Shown here piece after piece: positions 29,356 to 37,579 of a stretch of DNA of 64,000 nt (positions within the stretch are counted from its first letter, which is position 1; each line of letters begins with the position of its first letter). A program made the position numbers and the translations under genes. A model generated the notes under the pieces. It did not search any database. It was not told the origin of the DNA and saw only the letters and a program-made list of their open reading frames with translations. The stretch comes from Mycobacteroides saopaulense (GTDB taxonomy: Bacteria; Actinomycetota; Actinomycetes; Mycobacteriales; Mycobacteriaceae), in assembly GCF_001456355.1 (NCBI RefSeq), contig NZ_CP010271.1:1860001-1924000 (forward strand). The letters are read 5' to 3'.

Positions 29356-30365
29356 CCGTCAGCATCTTCGACATCTCCAGCTATCTTCCCGAGAACCGGG
29401 TCAGTGCTGACTACTTCGCGCAGTACGCGAAGGACGACGATCTGGCCGAGAACGTCATGTTCCGTAGTCCGGCCTATCGGCATCACATCGCGGCCGACGA
29501 GACGGCGGTCGACATGGCCGAGCGCGCAGTGGCTGGTCTGCGGGAGCGCCACGGACAGGCCGTGCTCGACGAGGTCGACATTCTGCTGACCCACACCCAG
29601 CTGCCGGACCTGCCGTTCGTGGGCTGCGGTGGGGAGGTCGCCAACCGGTTGCAGATCCGACCTGAGTGGATCCTGGATGTGCACAACGGTGGCTGCGTGT
29701 CGTTCGTGCTGATGCTCAAACTTGCTCAGCAGATGATGGCCTCGTCGAGTGCGCGCTCCGCACTGATCGTGAACATGCAGAACGCGGCGGGACAGATCTT
29801 CGTACAGGAGCAGGTGCGGTCCACCGCACAGGCGTCGATACCGGGAGACGGTGCTACCGCGGCGTTGATCACCCGTGACGGAGGTTCGCCGGTCTTGGGC
29901 ATCGAGACGCGCAATTTCGGTGAGTATGCCGGTGACATGACCTACGCGGTGACGCCTCATCGCAAGTATTGGGAGGCCGGATCCGGGCAGGGGCGGGTGG
30001 CCTTCACCGAGCACAAGATCAGCAAGGTGCTGGCCCGCGGTAACCGGATGGTGCCGGAAGTGGCGCTCGCCGTGTGCGATCGGATCGGGGTTGCTTCGAC
30101 GGACCTGGACGCATTGGTGACCAATCAGCCCAACCGGATCTTCCTGCGGAACTGGCGCGATGCCCTGCAGCTGCCCAAGGAGAAGCATCCGGACACGTTT
30201 GACGAATGCGGAAACCTGTTCGGGGTGGGCATTCCGCACACGCTCGACCAGGCGATCTCCGAGGGGCAGGTTCGGACCGGCGACACCGTGATGCTGGCGG
30301 GATTCGCCCATGCCGGTGACTATGCGGCTGCGGCCGCGGTGCGATGGGGAGGGAGGGGTCAGTGA
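29352..30365 (+). CDS. KAS III-like acyltransferase with altered triad
   Basis: Thiolase-fold protein of the FabH (beta-ketoacyl-ACP synthase III) class, 337 residues. The nucleophile Cys115 is in VHNGGCVSF and the Asn of the triad is N288 in ECGNLFGVGIP. The catalytic His of the usual HQAN motif is replaced: the aligned segment is LVTNQPNRIF, giving Asn258. Loss of that His is known from KAS III relatives that transfer acyl groups to O or N rather than condense with malonyl-ACP, so housekeeping fatty acid initiation is unlikely. It overlaps its neighbours by 4 bases on each side and is therefore the third gene of a tight operon. Confidence 0.82.
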   Translation: MTVSIFDISSYLPENRVSADYFAQYAKDDDLAENVMFRSPAYRHHIAADETAVDMAERAVAGLRERHGQAVLDEVDILLTHTQLPDLPFVGCGGEVANRLQIRPEWILDVHNGGCVSFVLMLKLAQQMMASSSARSALIVNMQNAAGQIFVQEQVRSTAQASIPGDGATAALITRDGGSPVLGIETRNFGEYAGDMTYAVTPHRKYWEAGSGQGRVAFTEHKISKVLARGNRMVPEVALAVCDRIGVASTDLDALVTNQPNRIFLRNWRDALQLPKEKHPDTFDECGNLFGVGIPHTLDQAISEGQVRTGDTVMLAGFAHAGDYAAAAAVRWGGRGQ

Positions 30366-31402
30366 CGGTGAGTCCGCTCCGACTGGCATTGAACGAAAAT
30401 CCCTATCGTCCATTGCCGTCGGTGCGCGATGCGCTCAGGCACGACATCGCGGAGGTGAATCGATATCCCGAGTTTCTGCCCGTCGTGCTGCCGCGATTGA
30501 TCGCCGAGCGAGTGGGCATGACACCCGAGGAGGTGGTGGTGGGAGTCGGGGCCACCGGGGTCGCGTTGCAGGTGCTGCAGGCCCTGTGCAGGCCCGGTGA
30601 TTCGTTGGTCTTCGCACATCCGACCTTTGACGGGTACCCGATACTGGCCGACATAGCCGGGCTGATTCAGGTTCCTATTCCACTGGCGGACAACGGTATG
30701 ACCGATCTCGATGAGCTATTGGGTGCGGCATACGACGCCGATGCGGCCGCCGTGGTGCTATGCCGACCGCATAATCCGACCGGAACGCTGATACCGGCCG
30801 AGCAGGTTTACGGGTTTGTCCGTCAAGCGCCGCCGACCAGCGTGGTCATCCTCGACGAGGCCTACATCGAATTCGTGGATCCCGATGCTCACCTGGACAT
30901 ACCGCGCTTGATCGCGACGCATCCCAACCTGGTTGTGTTGCGTACCTTTTCGAAGGCATACGGCTTGGCCGGGTTGCGGATCGGCTATGGATTGGCCGCT
31001 CCCGCGGTGTGCGGCGTGATCCGTCGCTATCAGCTCCCGTTCGGCATGAACCGGGCTGCGGCGGTCGCGGTGGCGGCGTCCTACGCGGCCGAGGACGAGC
31101 TGCGGCTCCGGGTCGATTCGATTGTCTACGAACGTGATCAGCTCCGGAAACGGCTCGCCCAGATGGGTGCACACATCCCGCAATCGCACGCCAATTTCGT
31201 GTATCTGCCGGCGCGCGGCGATGGTGCGCCGTGGATGTCGCTGCTGGGAACGGGTGACGTTGTCGCCAAGGAGTATCCAGACGGCGGTGTCAGGCTCACG
31301 GTCGGCGATCCGCGCGAGATGGCCATCGTCGCACGGCGGCTGCTGGAGGTAGATGAACTCGGTGATGGCACAGCACCTCAGTTGAGTAGGCCTGCTTCAT
31401 AG
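30362..31402 (+). CDS. HisC-like PLP aminotransferase
   Basis: Fold-type I, class II aminotransferase (346 residues) like histidinol-phosphate or aromatic aminotransferases. Motifs: N-terminal LALNENPYRPLPSV, RPHNPTGTLIP, DEAYIEF, and the PLP lysine in TFSKAYGLAGLRIGYG. No his biosynthesis gene is nearby, so this is a specialised paralogue serving the operon, presumably adding an amino group to the ketone made upstream or preparing a 2-oxo acid for the TPP enzyme. The GTG at 30362 overlaps the KAS III stop (GTGA). A nested inverted repeat follows. Confidence 0.85.
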   Translation: MTVSPLRLALNENPYRPLPSVRDALRHDIAEVNRYPEFLPVVLPRLIAERVGMTPEEVVVGVGATGVALQVLQALCRPGDSLVFAHPTFDGYPILADIAGLIQVPIPLADNGMTDLDELLGAAYDADAAAVVLCRPHNPTGTLIPAEQVYGFVRQAPPTSVVILDEAYIEFVDPDAHLDIPRLIATHPNLVVLRTFSKAYGLAGLRIGYGLAAPAVCGVIRRYQLPFGMNRAAAVAVAASYAAEDELRLRVDSIVYERDQLRKRLAQMGAHIPQSHANFVYLPARGDGAPWMSLLGTGDVVAKEYPDGGVRLTVGDPREMAIVARRLLEVDELGDGTAPQLSRPAS

Positions 31403-31405
31403 ACT

Positions 31406-31472
31406 GGTTGGCCGCGGCGATCCGTCCCCCCGATTGCCGACCCCGAAACGGCAAGGACCGCCGCGGTCAACC
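31406..31472. terminator. Nested hairpin between convergent genes
   Basis: GGTTGGCCGCGGCG (31406-31419) pairs with CGCCGCGGTCAACC (31459-31472), one G-T wobble. Inside the 39-base loop TTGCCG (31434-31439) pairs with CGGCAA (31449-31454). It lies between the ends of the TPP operon and the convergent methyltransferase and probably terminates both, although no T-run is present. Confidence 0.5.
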
Positions 31473-31480
31473 CCAACTTC

Positions 31481-32305
31481 TCAGAACGCGTAGCGGTGAT
31501 ACTGCGCCATGTATCGAAGCGTCGGCGACAGCGACATCGCCTTGGCCAGTAGCCGATACGCCATCTTGGTTCGTTGGAAGGTCTCCGAATCGAACGGCGA
31601 CTCCCACTCCAGTAGCTGCAGCTTGGGGATGGCGTGGATGAGGTCTTCGGGGCGGTCGATTCCCCAGTACAGCGTCGCTCCCGAGCGCCGCACCACGGCA
31701 TTCGACCATTGTGTCTTGATGCCGAACCGGTTGAACGCATCGAATTGCAGTTCCCCGTAGGGGAAGTGATCGACGATCCGGCGAAACAGTGCAATGCCGT
31801 CCTGCTCCTTGAGGTACATCGTCAACCCCTCGCCGATGGCCAATACCGGACGGCCGCCGGGAATGTTCGCGAGCCATCCGGGATCGATCACCGACGCCGA
31901 AACGACGCGGTAATGATCACGCGTTGGATAGAGCTGGTTACGCAGCGTGGCCACCTCGGGGTAATCGACGTCGTACCACTCGATCCCGGGGCCGGGATTC
32001 AGCCGGAAGTATCTGCCGTCGAGACCGCAACCCAGATGCAGTACGACCGCCTCGGCATGCCTGGACAGGAAGACGCGGGCCCAGTTGTCGAAATGCGCCG
32101 AGCGTGTGGTGACGGCGGGGGAGCGGCCGGCGGTGATGGTCGTCTTGGACCAGTCGTAGTCGATGCGGTCGGCGATATCACGGGCCAGCCGGTCTCCGAG
32201 GATCGGTGTGGGCAGATCGGCGTCGAGCGCCTTGGCGTAGAACGTCGCCAGCATGGTCTGCGGGGCTCCGCTGAGATCGACATGAATCTTCTCTGGGTAG
32301 CTCAT
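31481..32305 (-). CDS. Class I SAM-dependent methyltransferase (LCM/TcmP type)
   Basis: The 274-residue protein belongs to the leucine carboxyl methyltransferase-like group that includes TcmP of polyketide pathways and many mycobacterial paralogues. Motif I is VVLHLGCGLDGRYFRL, with WYDVDYPEVATLRNQLYP and VLAIGEGLTMYL following; the last carries the conserved E-G-L of the family. It likely methylates a carboxyl or hydroxyl group of a small molecule. The ATG at 32305 starts the conserved SYPEKIHVDLSG. It is transcribed towards the TPP operon, so it may tailor that product, but co-regulation is not shown. Confidence 0.82.
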   Translation of the reverse strand: MSYPEKIHVDLSGAPQTMLATFYAKALDADLPTPILGDRLARDIADRIDYDWSKTTITAGRSPAVTTRSAHFDNWARVFLSRHAEAVVLHLGCGLDGRYFRLNPGPGIEWYDVDYPEVATLRNQLYPTRDHYRVVSASVIDPGWLANIPGGRPVLAIGEGLTMYLKEQDGIALFRRIVDHFPYGELQFDAFNRFGIKTQWSNAVVRRSGATLYWGIDRPEDLIHAIPKLQLLEWESPFDSETFQRTKMAYRLLAKAMSLSPTLRYMAQYHRYAF

Positions 32306-32385
32306 GAAACCCGACGCTAACGCGGATTTTGAGGCGCGCAGAGCACTCTGAACAGTCCCCGGCGTGGTGTTCAGCCCCGCCTCTC

Positions 32386-32401
32386 TAGGCTGAACGTCAT
32401 G
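32386..32401 (+). promoter_or_regulatory. Probable leaderless promoter of dop
   Basis: TAGGCT (32386-32391) is followed by 7 bases and the dop ATG at 32399; no ribosome site exists. The same hexamer and spacing precede pafA (44520) and the RecB-like gene, and TAAGCT at the same distance precedes pafB. Further upstream CTGAACA (32348-32354) and TGTTCAG (32368-32374) form a 7-base inverted repeat. Confidence 0.55.
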
Positions 32402-33895
32402 CAACGGATCATCGGTACAGAGGTCGAGTACGGCATTTCGTCGCCCACGGACCCCGCCGCCAACCCGATCCTCACCTCCACGCAGGCGGTGCTGGCATAC
32501 GCCGCGGCAACGGGGATTCAGCGGGCCAAGCGCACCCGCTGGGACTACGAGGTCGAGTCGCCGCTGCGCGATGCCCGTGGATTCGACCTGGGGCGTACTA
32601 CCGGCCCGGCTCCGATCGTCGATGCCGATGAGGTCGGGGCGGCCAACATGATTCTCACCAATGGCGCCCGGCTCTACGTCGATCACGCGCACCCGGAGTA
32701 CTCGGCCCCCGAATGCACCAACCCGCTGGACGCCGTCATCTGGGACAAGGCCGGAGAGCGCGTCATGGAGGCCGCCGCCCGCCACGTCGCCAGCGTGCCC
32801 GGCGCCGCACGGCTGCAGCTGTACAAGAACAACATCGATGGAAAGGGTGCCTCCTACGGCACCCACGAGAACTACCTGATGGACCGCCAGACGCCGTTCT
32901 CCTCGATCATCGCGGGCCTGACCCCGTTCTTCGTGTCGCGCCAGGTCGTCACCGGTTCCGGCCGGGTGGGTATCGGGCCCTCGGGCGACGACGCGGGATT
33001 CCAGCTCTCCCAGCGTGCCGACTACATCGAGGTGGAGGTGGGCCTGGAAACCACCCTGAAGCGCGGCATCATCAACACCCGAGACGAACCGCACGCCGAC
33101 GCCGACAAGTACCGCCGGCTGCACGTCATCATCGGCGACGCCAACCTTGCCGAAACCTCGACATTCCTCAAGGTGGGCACCACCTCGCTGGTGCTCGACC
33201 TGATCGAATCCGGCGCGGATCTATCGGACCTGCAGCTGGCCCGACCGGTGCATGCGGTGCATGTGATCAGTCGTGATCCGTCGCTGCGGGCGACGGTGGC
33301 GCTCGCAGACGGTCGGGAGCTGACGGGCCTTGCGCTGCAACGTATTTACTTGGATAGGGTGGCGGAGCTGGTCGCCTCTCGCGATCCGGACCCGCAGGCC
33401 GACCACGTCTTGCAGGTCTGGGCCAAGGTGCTCGATCTACTGGAACGCGATCCGATGGAGTGTGCGGACCTGCTGGACTGGCCCGCCAAGCTGCGGTTGT
33501 TGGAAGGATTCCGGCAGCGCGAAAATCTGAGCTGGTCGGCACCGCGGCTACACCTGGTTGACCTGCAGTACTCCGATGTCCGCCTCGACAAGGGCCTCTA
33601 CAACCGGCTCGTGGCCCGTGGCTCCATGCAGCGGATGGTCACCGAGCAACAGGTGCTGGACGCGGTGACTCGGCCTCCTTCGGACACCCGGGCCTACTTC
33701 CGCGGCGAGTGCCTGCGGCGGTTCGGTGCGGACATCGCCGCCGCGAGCTGGGACTCGGTGATATTCGATCTGGGCGGGGATTCGCTTGTCAGGATTCCGA
33801 CGCTGGAGCCGCTGCGTGGCAGCAAGAGCCATGTGGGCTCTCTGCTGGACTCGGTGGATTCGGCTGCTGAGCTGGTCGATCAGCTCACCACATAA
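32399..33895 (+). CDS. dop: Deamidase/depupylase of Pup (Dop)
   Basis: Glutamine synthetase-fold enzyme (498 residues) that deamidates the C-terminal Gln of Pup to Glu and also removes Pup from substrates. The metal/ATP site begins at once with [13 protein letters not shown]; the dop-specific loop (about residues 40-80, [19 protein letters not shown]) and the catalytic Asp region [14 protein letters not shown] are present. The N-terminus [12 protein letters not shown] matches the M. tuberculosis protein. It is followed by pup after 89 bases. A leaderless start is likely. Confidence 0.97.
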   Translation: MQRIIGTEVEYGISSPTDPAANPILTSTQAVLAYAAATGIQRAKRTRWDYEVESPLRDARGFDLGRTTGPAPIVDADEVGAANMILTNGARLYVDHAHPEYSAPECTNPLDAVIWDKAGERVMEAAARHVASVPGAARLQLYKNNIDGKGASYGTHENYLMDRQTPFSSIIAGLTPFFVSRQVVTGSGRVGIGPSGDDAGFQLSQRADYIEVEVGLETTLKRGIINTRDEPHADADKYRRLHVIIGDANLAETSTFLKVGTTSLVLDLIESGADLSDLQLARPVHAVHVISRDPSLRATVALADGRELTGLALQRIYLDRVAELVASRDPDPQADHVLQVWAKVLDLLERDPMECADLLDWPAKLRLLEGFRQRENLSWSAPRLHLVDLQYSDVRLDKGLYNRLVARGSMQRMVTEQQVLDAVTRPPSDTRAYFRGECLRRFGADIAAASWDSVIFDLGGDSLVRIPTLEPLRGSKSHVGSLLDSVDSAAELVDQLTT

Positions 33896-33946
33896 CGGGT
33901 TGGGCGACGCACACTTGTGAAACGTCACCTCGTCGGCGCTGCCCGG

Positions 33947-33952
33947 TAGGCT
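33947..33952 (+). promoter_or_regulatory. Possible -10 element of pup
   Basis: TAGGCT, the same hexamer as before dop and pafA, here 32 bases before the pup ATG, which has its own ribosome site AGGAGG (33976-33981). The message would carry a leader of about 25 bases. Confidence 0.4.
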
Positions 33953-33984
33953 GAACGGAACCGACCTAGAGTCAGGAGGCAGCG

Positions 33985-34179
33985 ATGGCGCAGGAACAGA
34001 CCAAGCGCGGTGGTGGCGGAGACGAGGACGACGTCACCGACCTGGGAGGACCGGCCGGGCAGGAGCGCCGCGAAAAGCTGGCGGAGGACACTGACGATCT
34101 GCTCGACGAGATCGATGACGTGTTGGAAGAGAACGCCGAGGACTTCGTGCGGGCATACGTCCAAAAGGGTGGCCAGTGA
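33985..34179 (+). CDS. pup: Prokaryotic ubiquitin-like protein Pup
   Basis: Intrinsically disordered 64-residue protein modifier. It is very acidic, with the conserved helix-forming segment [38 protein letters not shown]. The C-terminal GGQ must be deamidated by Dop before PafA ligates it to lysines of target proteins. The helix binds the Mpa coiled coil. The start has a strong AGGAGG. Its TGA overlaps the prcB GTG, so modifier and protease are made together. Confidence 0.98.
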   Translation: MAQEQTKRGGGGDEDDVTDLGGPAGQERREKLAEDTDDLLDEIDDVLEENAEDFVRAYVQKGGQ

Positions 34180-35024
34180 TCTGGCGCGATGACTCGATCG
34201 CGCCCCAGCAGTTCACCCGGCACTCGCACCTCTCCTCCTTCTCGGAGTACCTGAGGATCCAGGCTCCGGAGCTCCTTCCGGCGCTCGGAAAGGCGAATGG
34301 TGACGTGATCTCCAGCCTGCCGCACGGGACTACCATCGTGGCGCTCACCTATCGCGGTGGGGTGCTGATCGCCGGTGACCGGCGCGCGACCCAAGGCAAT
34401 TACATTGCCAACCGCGATATCGACAAGGTGCAGATCACCGACAACTACTCGGCCACCGGCATCGCCGGGACCGCCGCCATCGCCGTCGAATTCGCCCGGT
34501 TGTACGCGGTCGAGCTGGAGCACTACGAGAAGCTCGAAGGCGTGCCGCTGACCTTCAACGGCAAGGCCAACCGTCTGTCGGCGCTGGTGCGCGGCAACCT
34601 TGCGGCAGCCATGCAGGGCTTGGTGGCGGTGCCGCTGTTGGTGGGTTACGACATCGACGATCCGAACGGCGAAACCGCAGGGCGCATAGTGTCTTTCGAT
34701 GTTGCCGGTGGTTGGCATGTCGAGAGCGACGGCTATCAGGCGGTGGGTTCGGGTTCGGTGTTCGCGAAGTCGTCGATCAAGAAGCTCTACAAGTCCGGTG
34801 GCGACGCGCTGAGCGCGCTGTCGGTGGCCGTGGAGGCGCTGTACGACGCGGCCGAGGACGATTCGGCAACGGGCGGGCCGGATCTGGTGCGCCGGGTGTT
34901 CCCGACGGCGATTCGTATCGATTCCGGCGGAGCGATTCGCGTGCCCGAGGCCGATATCGAAAGCATTGCGCGCGAGGTCATCGAGAAGCGGACCGAAGCG
35001 GCCGAAAGTGGTGATCCCTCATGA
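34176..35024 (+). CDS. prcB: Proteasome beta subunit
   Basis: Catalytic subunit of the 20S proteasome (282 residues). The propeptide (residues 1-51) is removed autocatalytically before Thr52 in [16 protein letters not shown]; the mature N-terminal Thr is the nucleophile, supported by the Asp and Lys of [10 protein letters not shown] and [12 protein letters not shown]. The GTG start overlaps the pup stop. The propeptide is close in length to that of M. tuberculosis but differs in sequence. The end overlaps prcA (ATGA). Confidence 0.97.
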   Translation: MIWRDDSIAPQQFTRHSHLSSFSEYLRIQAPELLPALGKANGDVISSLPHGTTIVALTYRGGVLIAGDRRATQGNYIANRDIDKVQITDNYSATGIAGTAAIAVEFARLYAVELEHYEKLEGVPLTFNGKANRLSALVRGNLAAAMQGLVAVPLLVGYDIDDPNGETAGRIVSFDVAGGWHVESDGYQAVGSGSVFAKSSIKKLYKSGGDALSALSVAVEALYDAAEDDSATGGPDLVRRVFPTAIRIDSGGAIRVPEADIESIAREVIEKRTEAAESGDPS

Positions 35025-35803
35025 CCTTTCCGTATTACGCCTCGGTCGAGCAGCTCATGCGCGACCGTTCGGAGCTGGCGCGCAAGGGAATCAGCCGTGG
35101 CCGGTCGGTCGTGGCGCTGACCTACGCCGACGGAGTGCTGTTCGTCGCCGAGAATCCGTCCAACTCGCTGCAGAAGGTCAGCGAGGTCTACGACCGGGTG
35201 GGTTTTGCGGCCGTCGGAAAGTTCAACGAGTTCGACCGCTTGCGCCGTGGCGGCATCCAGTGGGCCGACATGCGCGGCTACGCCTACGATCGCCGCGACG
35301 TGAGCGGACGGCAGCTGGCCAACATCTATGCCGAGGCGCTCGGCACCATCTTCAACGAACAGGCCAAGCCCTACGAGGTGGAGCTGTGCGTCGGGGAGGT
35401 GGCCCACCACGGTCGCGACACCGAACCGGTGCTGTACCGAATCACCTACGACGGGTCGATCGCGGATGAGCCACATTGGGTGGTCATGGGGGGCAACACC
35501 GAGCCCGTGATCAACTCGCTCAAGGAGAGCTACGCCGAGGGCGCCACGCTCAAGGATGCGGTTGGTTTCGCGGTGAAGGCACTGCAGGCCGGGACGGCCG
35601 GCACCAATGGCTCCGAGGGCCGGGCGCTGGGCGGACTGGAGGTGGCGGTGCTGGAACAGAGCCGTCCCCGCAGGGCCTTCCGCCGGATCAAGGGTGCCGC
35701 TCTTGAGGCGCTGCTGCCCGAAGATTTCTCGCCGGGGCAGACCGAGGGCGGCGGCGATCCCGGGCCCGAGTCCGGCGATTCCAAGGACACCAAGGACAGC
35801 TAG
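35021..35803 (+). CDS. prcA: Proteasome alpha subunit
   Basis: Structural alpha-ring subunit of the 20S proteasome (260 residues). The N-terminus [33 protein letters not shown] includes the gate-forming segment, and the core [37 protein letters not shown] is conserved. The C-terminal 30 residues are Gly/Asp/Ser-rich and disordered. It assembles as alpha7-beta7-beta7-alpha7 with PrcB, and its surface pockets receive the Mpa C-terminus. Confidence 0.97.
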   Translation: MTFPYYASVEQLMRDRSELARKGISRGRSVVALTYADGVLFVAENPSNSLQKVSEVYDRVGFAAVGKFNEFDRLRRGGIQWADMRGYAYDRRDVSGRQLANIYAEALGTIFNEQAKPYEVELCVGEVAHHGRDTEPVLYRITYDGSIADEPHWVVMGGNTEPVINSLKESYAEGATLKDAVGFAVKALQAGTAGTNGSEGRALGGLEVAVLEQSRPRRAFRRIKGAALEALLPEDFSPGQTEGGGDPGPESGDSKDTKDS

Positions 35804-35863
35804 CCGCCGTCGTTGTTTGTCCACAGCCTGAAAATCGAGGGAACCGGGCAGCCGCACTGACGG

Positions 35864-35902
35864 TCCTACCTGCTATCGAACCCGTATAGCCCCAGGTAGG
35901 AG
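35864..35902 (+). promoter_or_regulatory. Hairpin sequestering the ribosome site of the EspC-like gene
   Basis: TCCTACCTG (35864-35872) is perfectly complementary to CAGGTAGGA (35893-35901), and CTAT/ATAG can add pairs within the loop. The right arm contains the Shine-Dalgarno AGGAG that serves the ATG at 35908, so folding would hide it. It could equally be a DNA operator. Confidence 0.5.
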
Positions 35903-35907
35903 CAGTC

Positions 35908-36267
35908 ATGTCCCTCGATGACCCGGACACATACATCGACCTCTCGACGCTGCGGCTCGCAGACGGTGCCTGTGAGGAGCTGGCGACGCGCTGCGAGCTG
36001 CTGCGAAGCGCATTTGCGAGCGTCATCGCCCGCCTGGAGACCTTCGCGCCCGTCAACCACGCCATCTTCGGCGACTGCGAAGAGGGGCGGGGGTGGGGCA
36101 GGGTCCTGCATGACGCCGCCCTGGCGTCGAGTGGATCGTTGGGTGCGGTACTCGAACAGCATCGATCCGTGCTGACCGAGTTCGCCGAGAGCTATCGGCG
36201 GATCGGTGACGCCTACCTCGACGTCGACAGGAGCTCCGCCGATCGCTCCCGGAAGGCGATGAGATGA
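35908..36267 (+). CDS. EspC-like small helical type VII secretion candidate
   Basis: The 119-residue protein is predicted to be a helical hairpin: LADGACEELATRCELLRSAFASVIARLETF and a second long helix GSLGAVLEQHRSVLTEFAESYRRIGDAYLDVD. Near the C-terminus it has YLDVD (Y103-x-x-x-D107), the YxxxD/E export signal of mycobacterial type VII substrates. Length, helix pair and C-terminal signal are as in EspC/PE-like partners. Its stop overlaps the next gene (ATGA), which encodes a larger WXG-bearing protein, as expected for a heterodimeric substrate pair. No sequence identity to a named family is claimed. Confidence 0.6.
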   Translation: MSLDDPDTYIDLSTLRLADGACEELATRCELLRSAFASVIARLETFAPVNHAIFGDCEEGRGWGRVLHDAALASSGSLGAVLEQHRSVLTEFAESYRRIGDAYLDVDRSSADRSRKAMR

Positions 36268-37454
36268 CCGGCACCGTACGGTCCGACGAATGGCACGGTG
36301 AGAAGTGGAGCCATGAATCGATCATGGACATGCAGGCGAGGATGGCCCCAGCGGATATCACACGCATCGCTGTAGAGTGGAAAGGCCATCTGCGAGAGCT
36401 TGATTCGCTGTTCTCGACCTTTCTGGAAGACGTGACCGCGACCATCGACGAGAGCTGGAGCGGTCCGGGGGCGAGGGCGGCTCTGCGCACCATGCGGGCG
36501 TATGTCGAGAACTCGCGCACCGCACTGGACCCGGCGCTCACCCTCTCGTCCGGTCTGGACGTGCTGGCGTCGGCGACACGAGAGCTGCAGCAGAAGATCG
36601 CGTCTCCGCCCGCATCGGCACCGGTCAGCAAGTTGGGTGACCTTCCTGGCTGGAGCGCGCCGTTCTCCGAGCACCTGAGCCGGTGGGAGCAGGCCTTGAA
36701 TCAGGTGCAGACCATGTACAGCGGTCCGGCGATAGCGGCCGGAAACGCCGTCGCAGAACTGGTCGGTCCGCGGGAACGACTTCGCTTTGGTTCCGGACCG
36801 GATGCGAGCGTCGCGGCGGCACGCGATCGATCGTCCGATGAACAAGCCGAGCGTGCCGAGGAGTTCCTGGCGCGGTGGGGGCTGGGCGCGCAGGGGCAGA
36901 ACCCGCAGCAGATGGTCTTACCGGGTGGCACCGCCATGGCGCCGCAAATACCTGCCATGACGAGATTTGCGGGTAACGCATTGCCGGGCAAGGGTTTCGG
37001 ATCGGGATCGACATCCGGATCGAATATCGACGAGCTTGGCGAAGACGATGTCTACGCGGGTCAGGACTGGATGCGCGACCCGTTGTGGCGTGAGAGCCCG
37101 ACCCGCAGCGCCGGATTCGAATCGACGGCGACACGCCAGCCGCTGGCTCCCGACCGGATGCCCCCACTCGCTGCGGGACCCACCGCCACGAGTGGCGGCG
37201 GTATCGGCACTGGCGCGGCGCCACGGTCATGGGGCGCGATGATGCCGATGATGGCCGCGTATCCGCCGCACGCAGGTCAGCGGCGAGGCGACGAGAACGA
37301 GCATTACTGCCCGCGGTACCTGGTCAACGGTGACAACACCCGCGAGCTACTCGGCGAGCTGCCCAAGGGAGCGGCCCCGGTCATCGGCCTGTGGGATAGC
37401 GACCCCGACGAGGACACCGGGCCAGCGCTCCGACGTGGGTTTCGTTCGCGCTGA
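36264..37454 (+). CDS. EspA-like WXG-containing type VII secretion candidate
   Basis: The 396-residue protein has an N-terminal helical domain (about residues 25-165) with a WxG turn (W65-S-G67) between long helices IAVEWKGHLRELDSLFSTFLEDVTATI and GARAALRTMRAYVENSRTAL, as in WXG100 and EspA/PPE proteins. A low-complexity Gly/Ala/Pro/Ser stretch follows (about 215-340), with YAGQD (264-268) as a possible YxxxD, then a compact C-terminal domain (HYCPRYLVNGDNTRELLGELP ... VIGLWDSDPDEDTG). Its size is close to EspA (392 residues). The secretion machinery is not encoded here. In M. tuberculosis a PE/PPE pair (PE22/PPE36) lies in the same place beside prcA. Confidence 0.6.
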   Translation: MTGTVRSDEWHGEKWSHESIMDMQARMAPADITRIAVEWKGHLRELDSLFSTFLEDVTATIDESWSGPGARAALRTMRAYVENSRTALDPALTLSSGLDVLASATRELQQKIASPPASAPVSKLGDLPGWSAPFSEHLSRWEQALNQVQTMYSGPAIAAGNAVAELVGPRERLRFGSGPDASVAAARDRSSDEQAERAEEFLARWGLGAQGQNPQQMVLPGGTAMAPQIPAMTRFAGNALPGKGFGSGSTSGSNIDELGEDDVYAGQDWMRDPLWRESPTRSAGFESTATRQPLAPDRMPPLAAGPTATSGGGIGTGAAPRSWGAMMPMMAAYPPHAGQRRGDENEHYCPRYLVNGDNTRELLGELPKGAAPVIGLWDSDPDEDTGPALRRGFRSR

Positions 37455-37456
37455 GT

Positions 37457-37498
37457 CGGACTCTTGAGGGTCCGAGTTTGCGCCGGTATCAATACCGG
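37457..37498. repeat. Two adjacent hairpins after the EspA-like gene
   Basis: CGGACTC (37457-37463) pairs with GGGTCCG (37468-37474), one wobble, around a 4-base loop, followed by AGTTT: a likely terminator. Eight bases later CCGGTAT-CA-ATACCGG (37483-37498) is a perfect 16-bp palindrome that looks like an operator for the ABC transporter operon starting at 37580. Confidence 0.5.
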
Positions 37499-37579
37499 GT
37501 GCCTTCCACACTGTCCGCAGATTGCTGCTGTCGCCTGACGCCGTTCCCTAGCGCCTAGTCACAGAAAGTCATTCGCACA

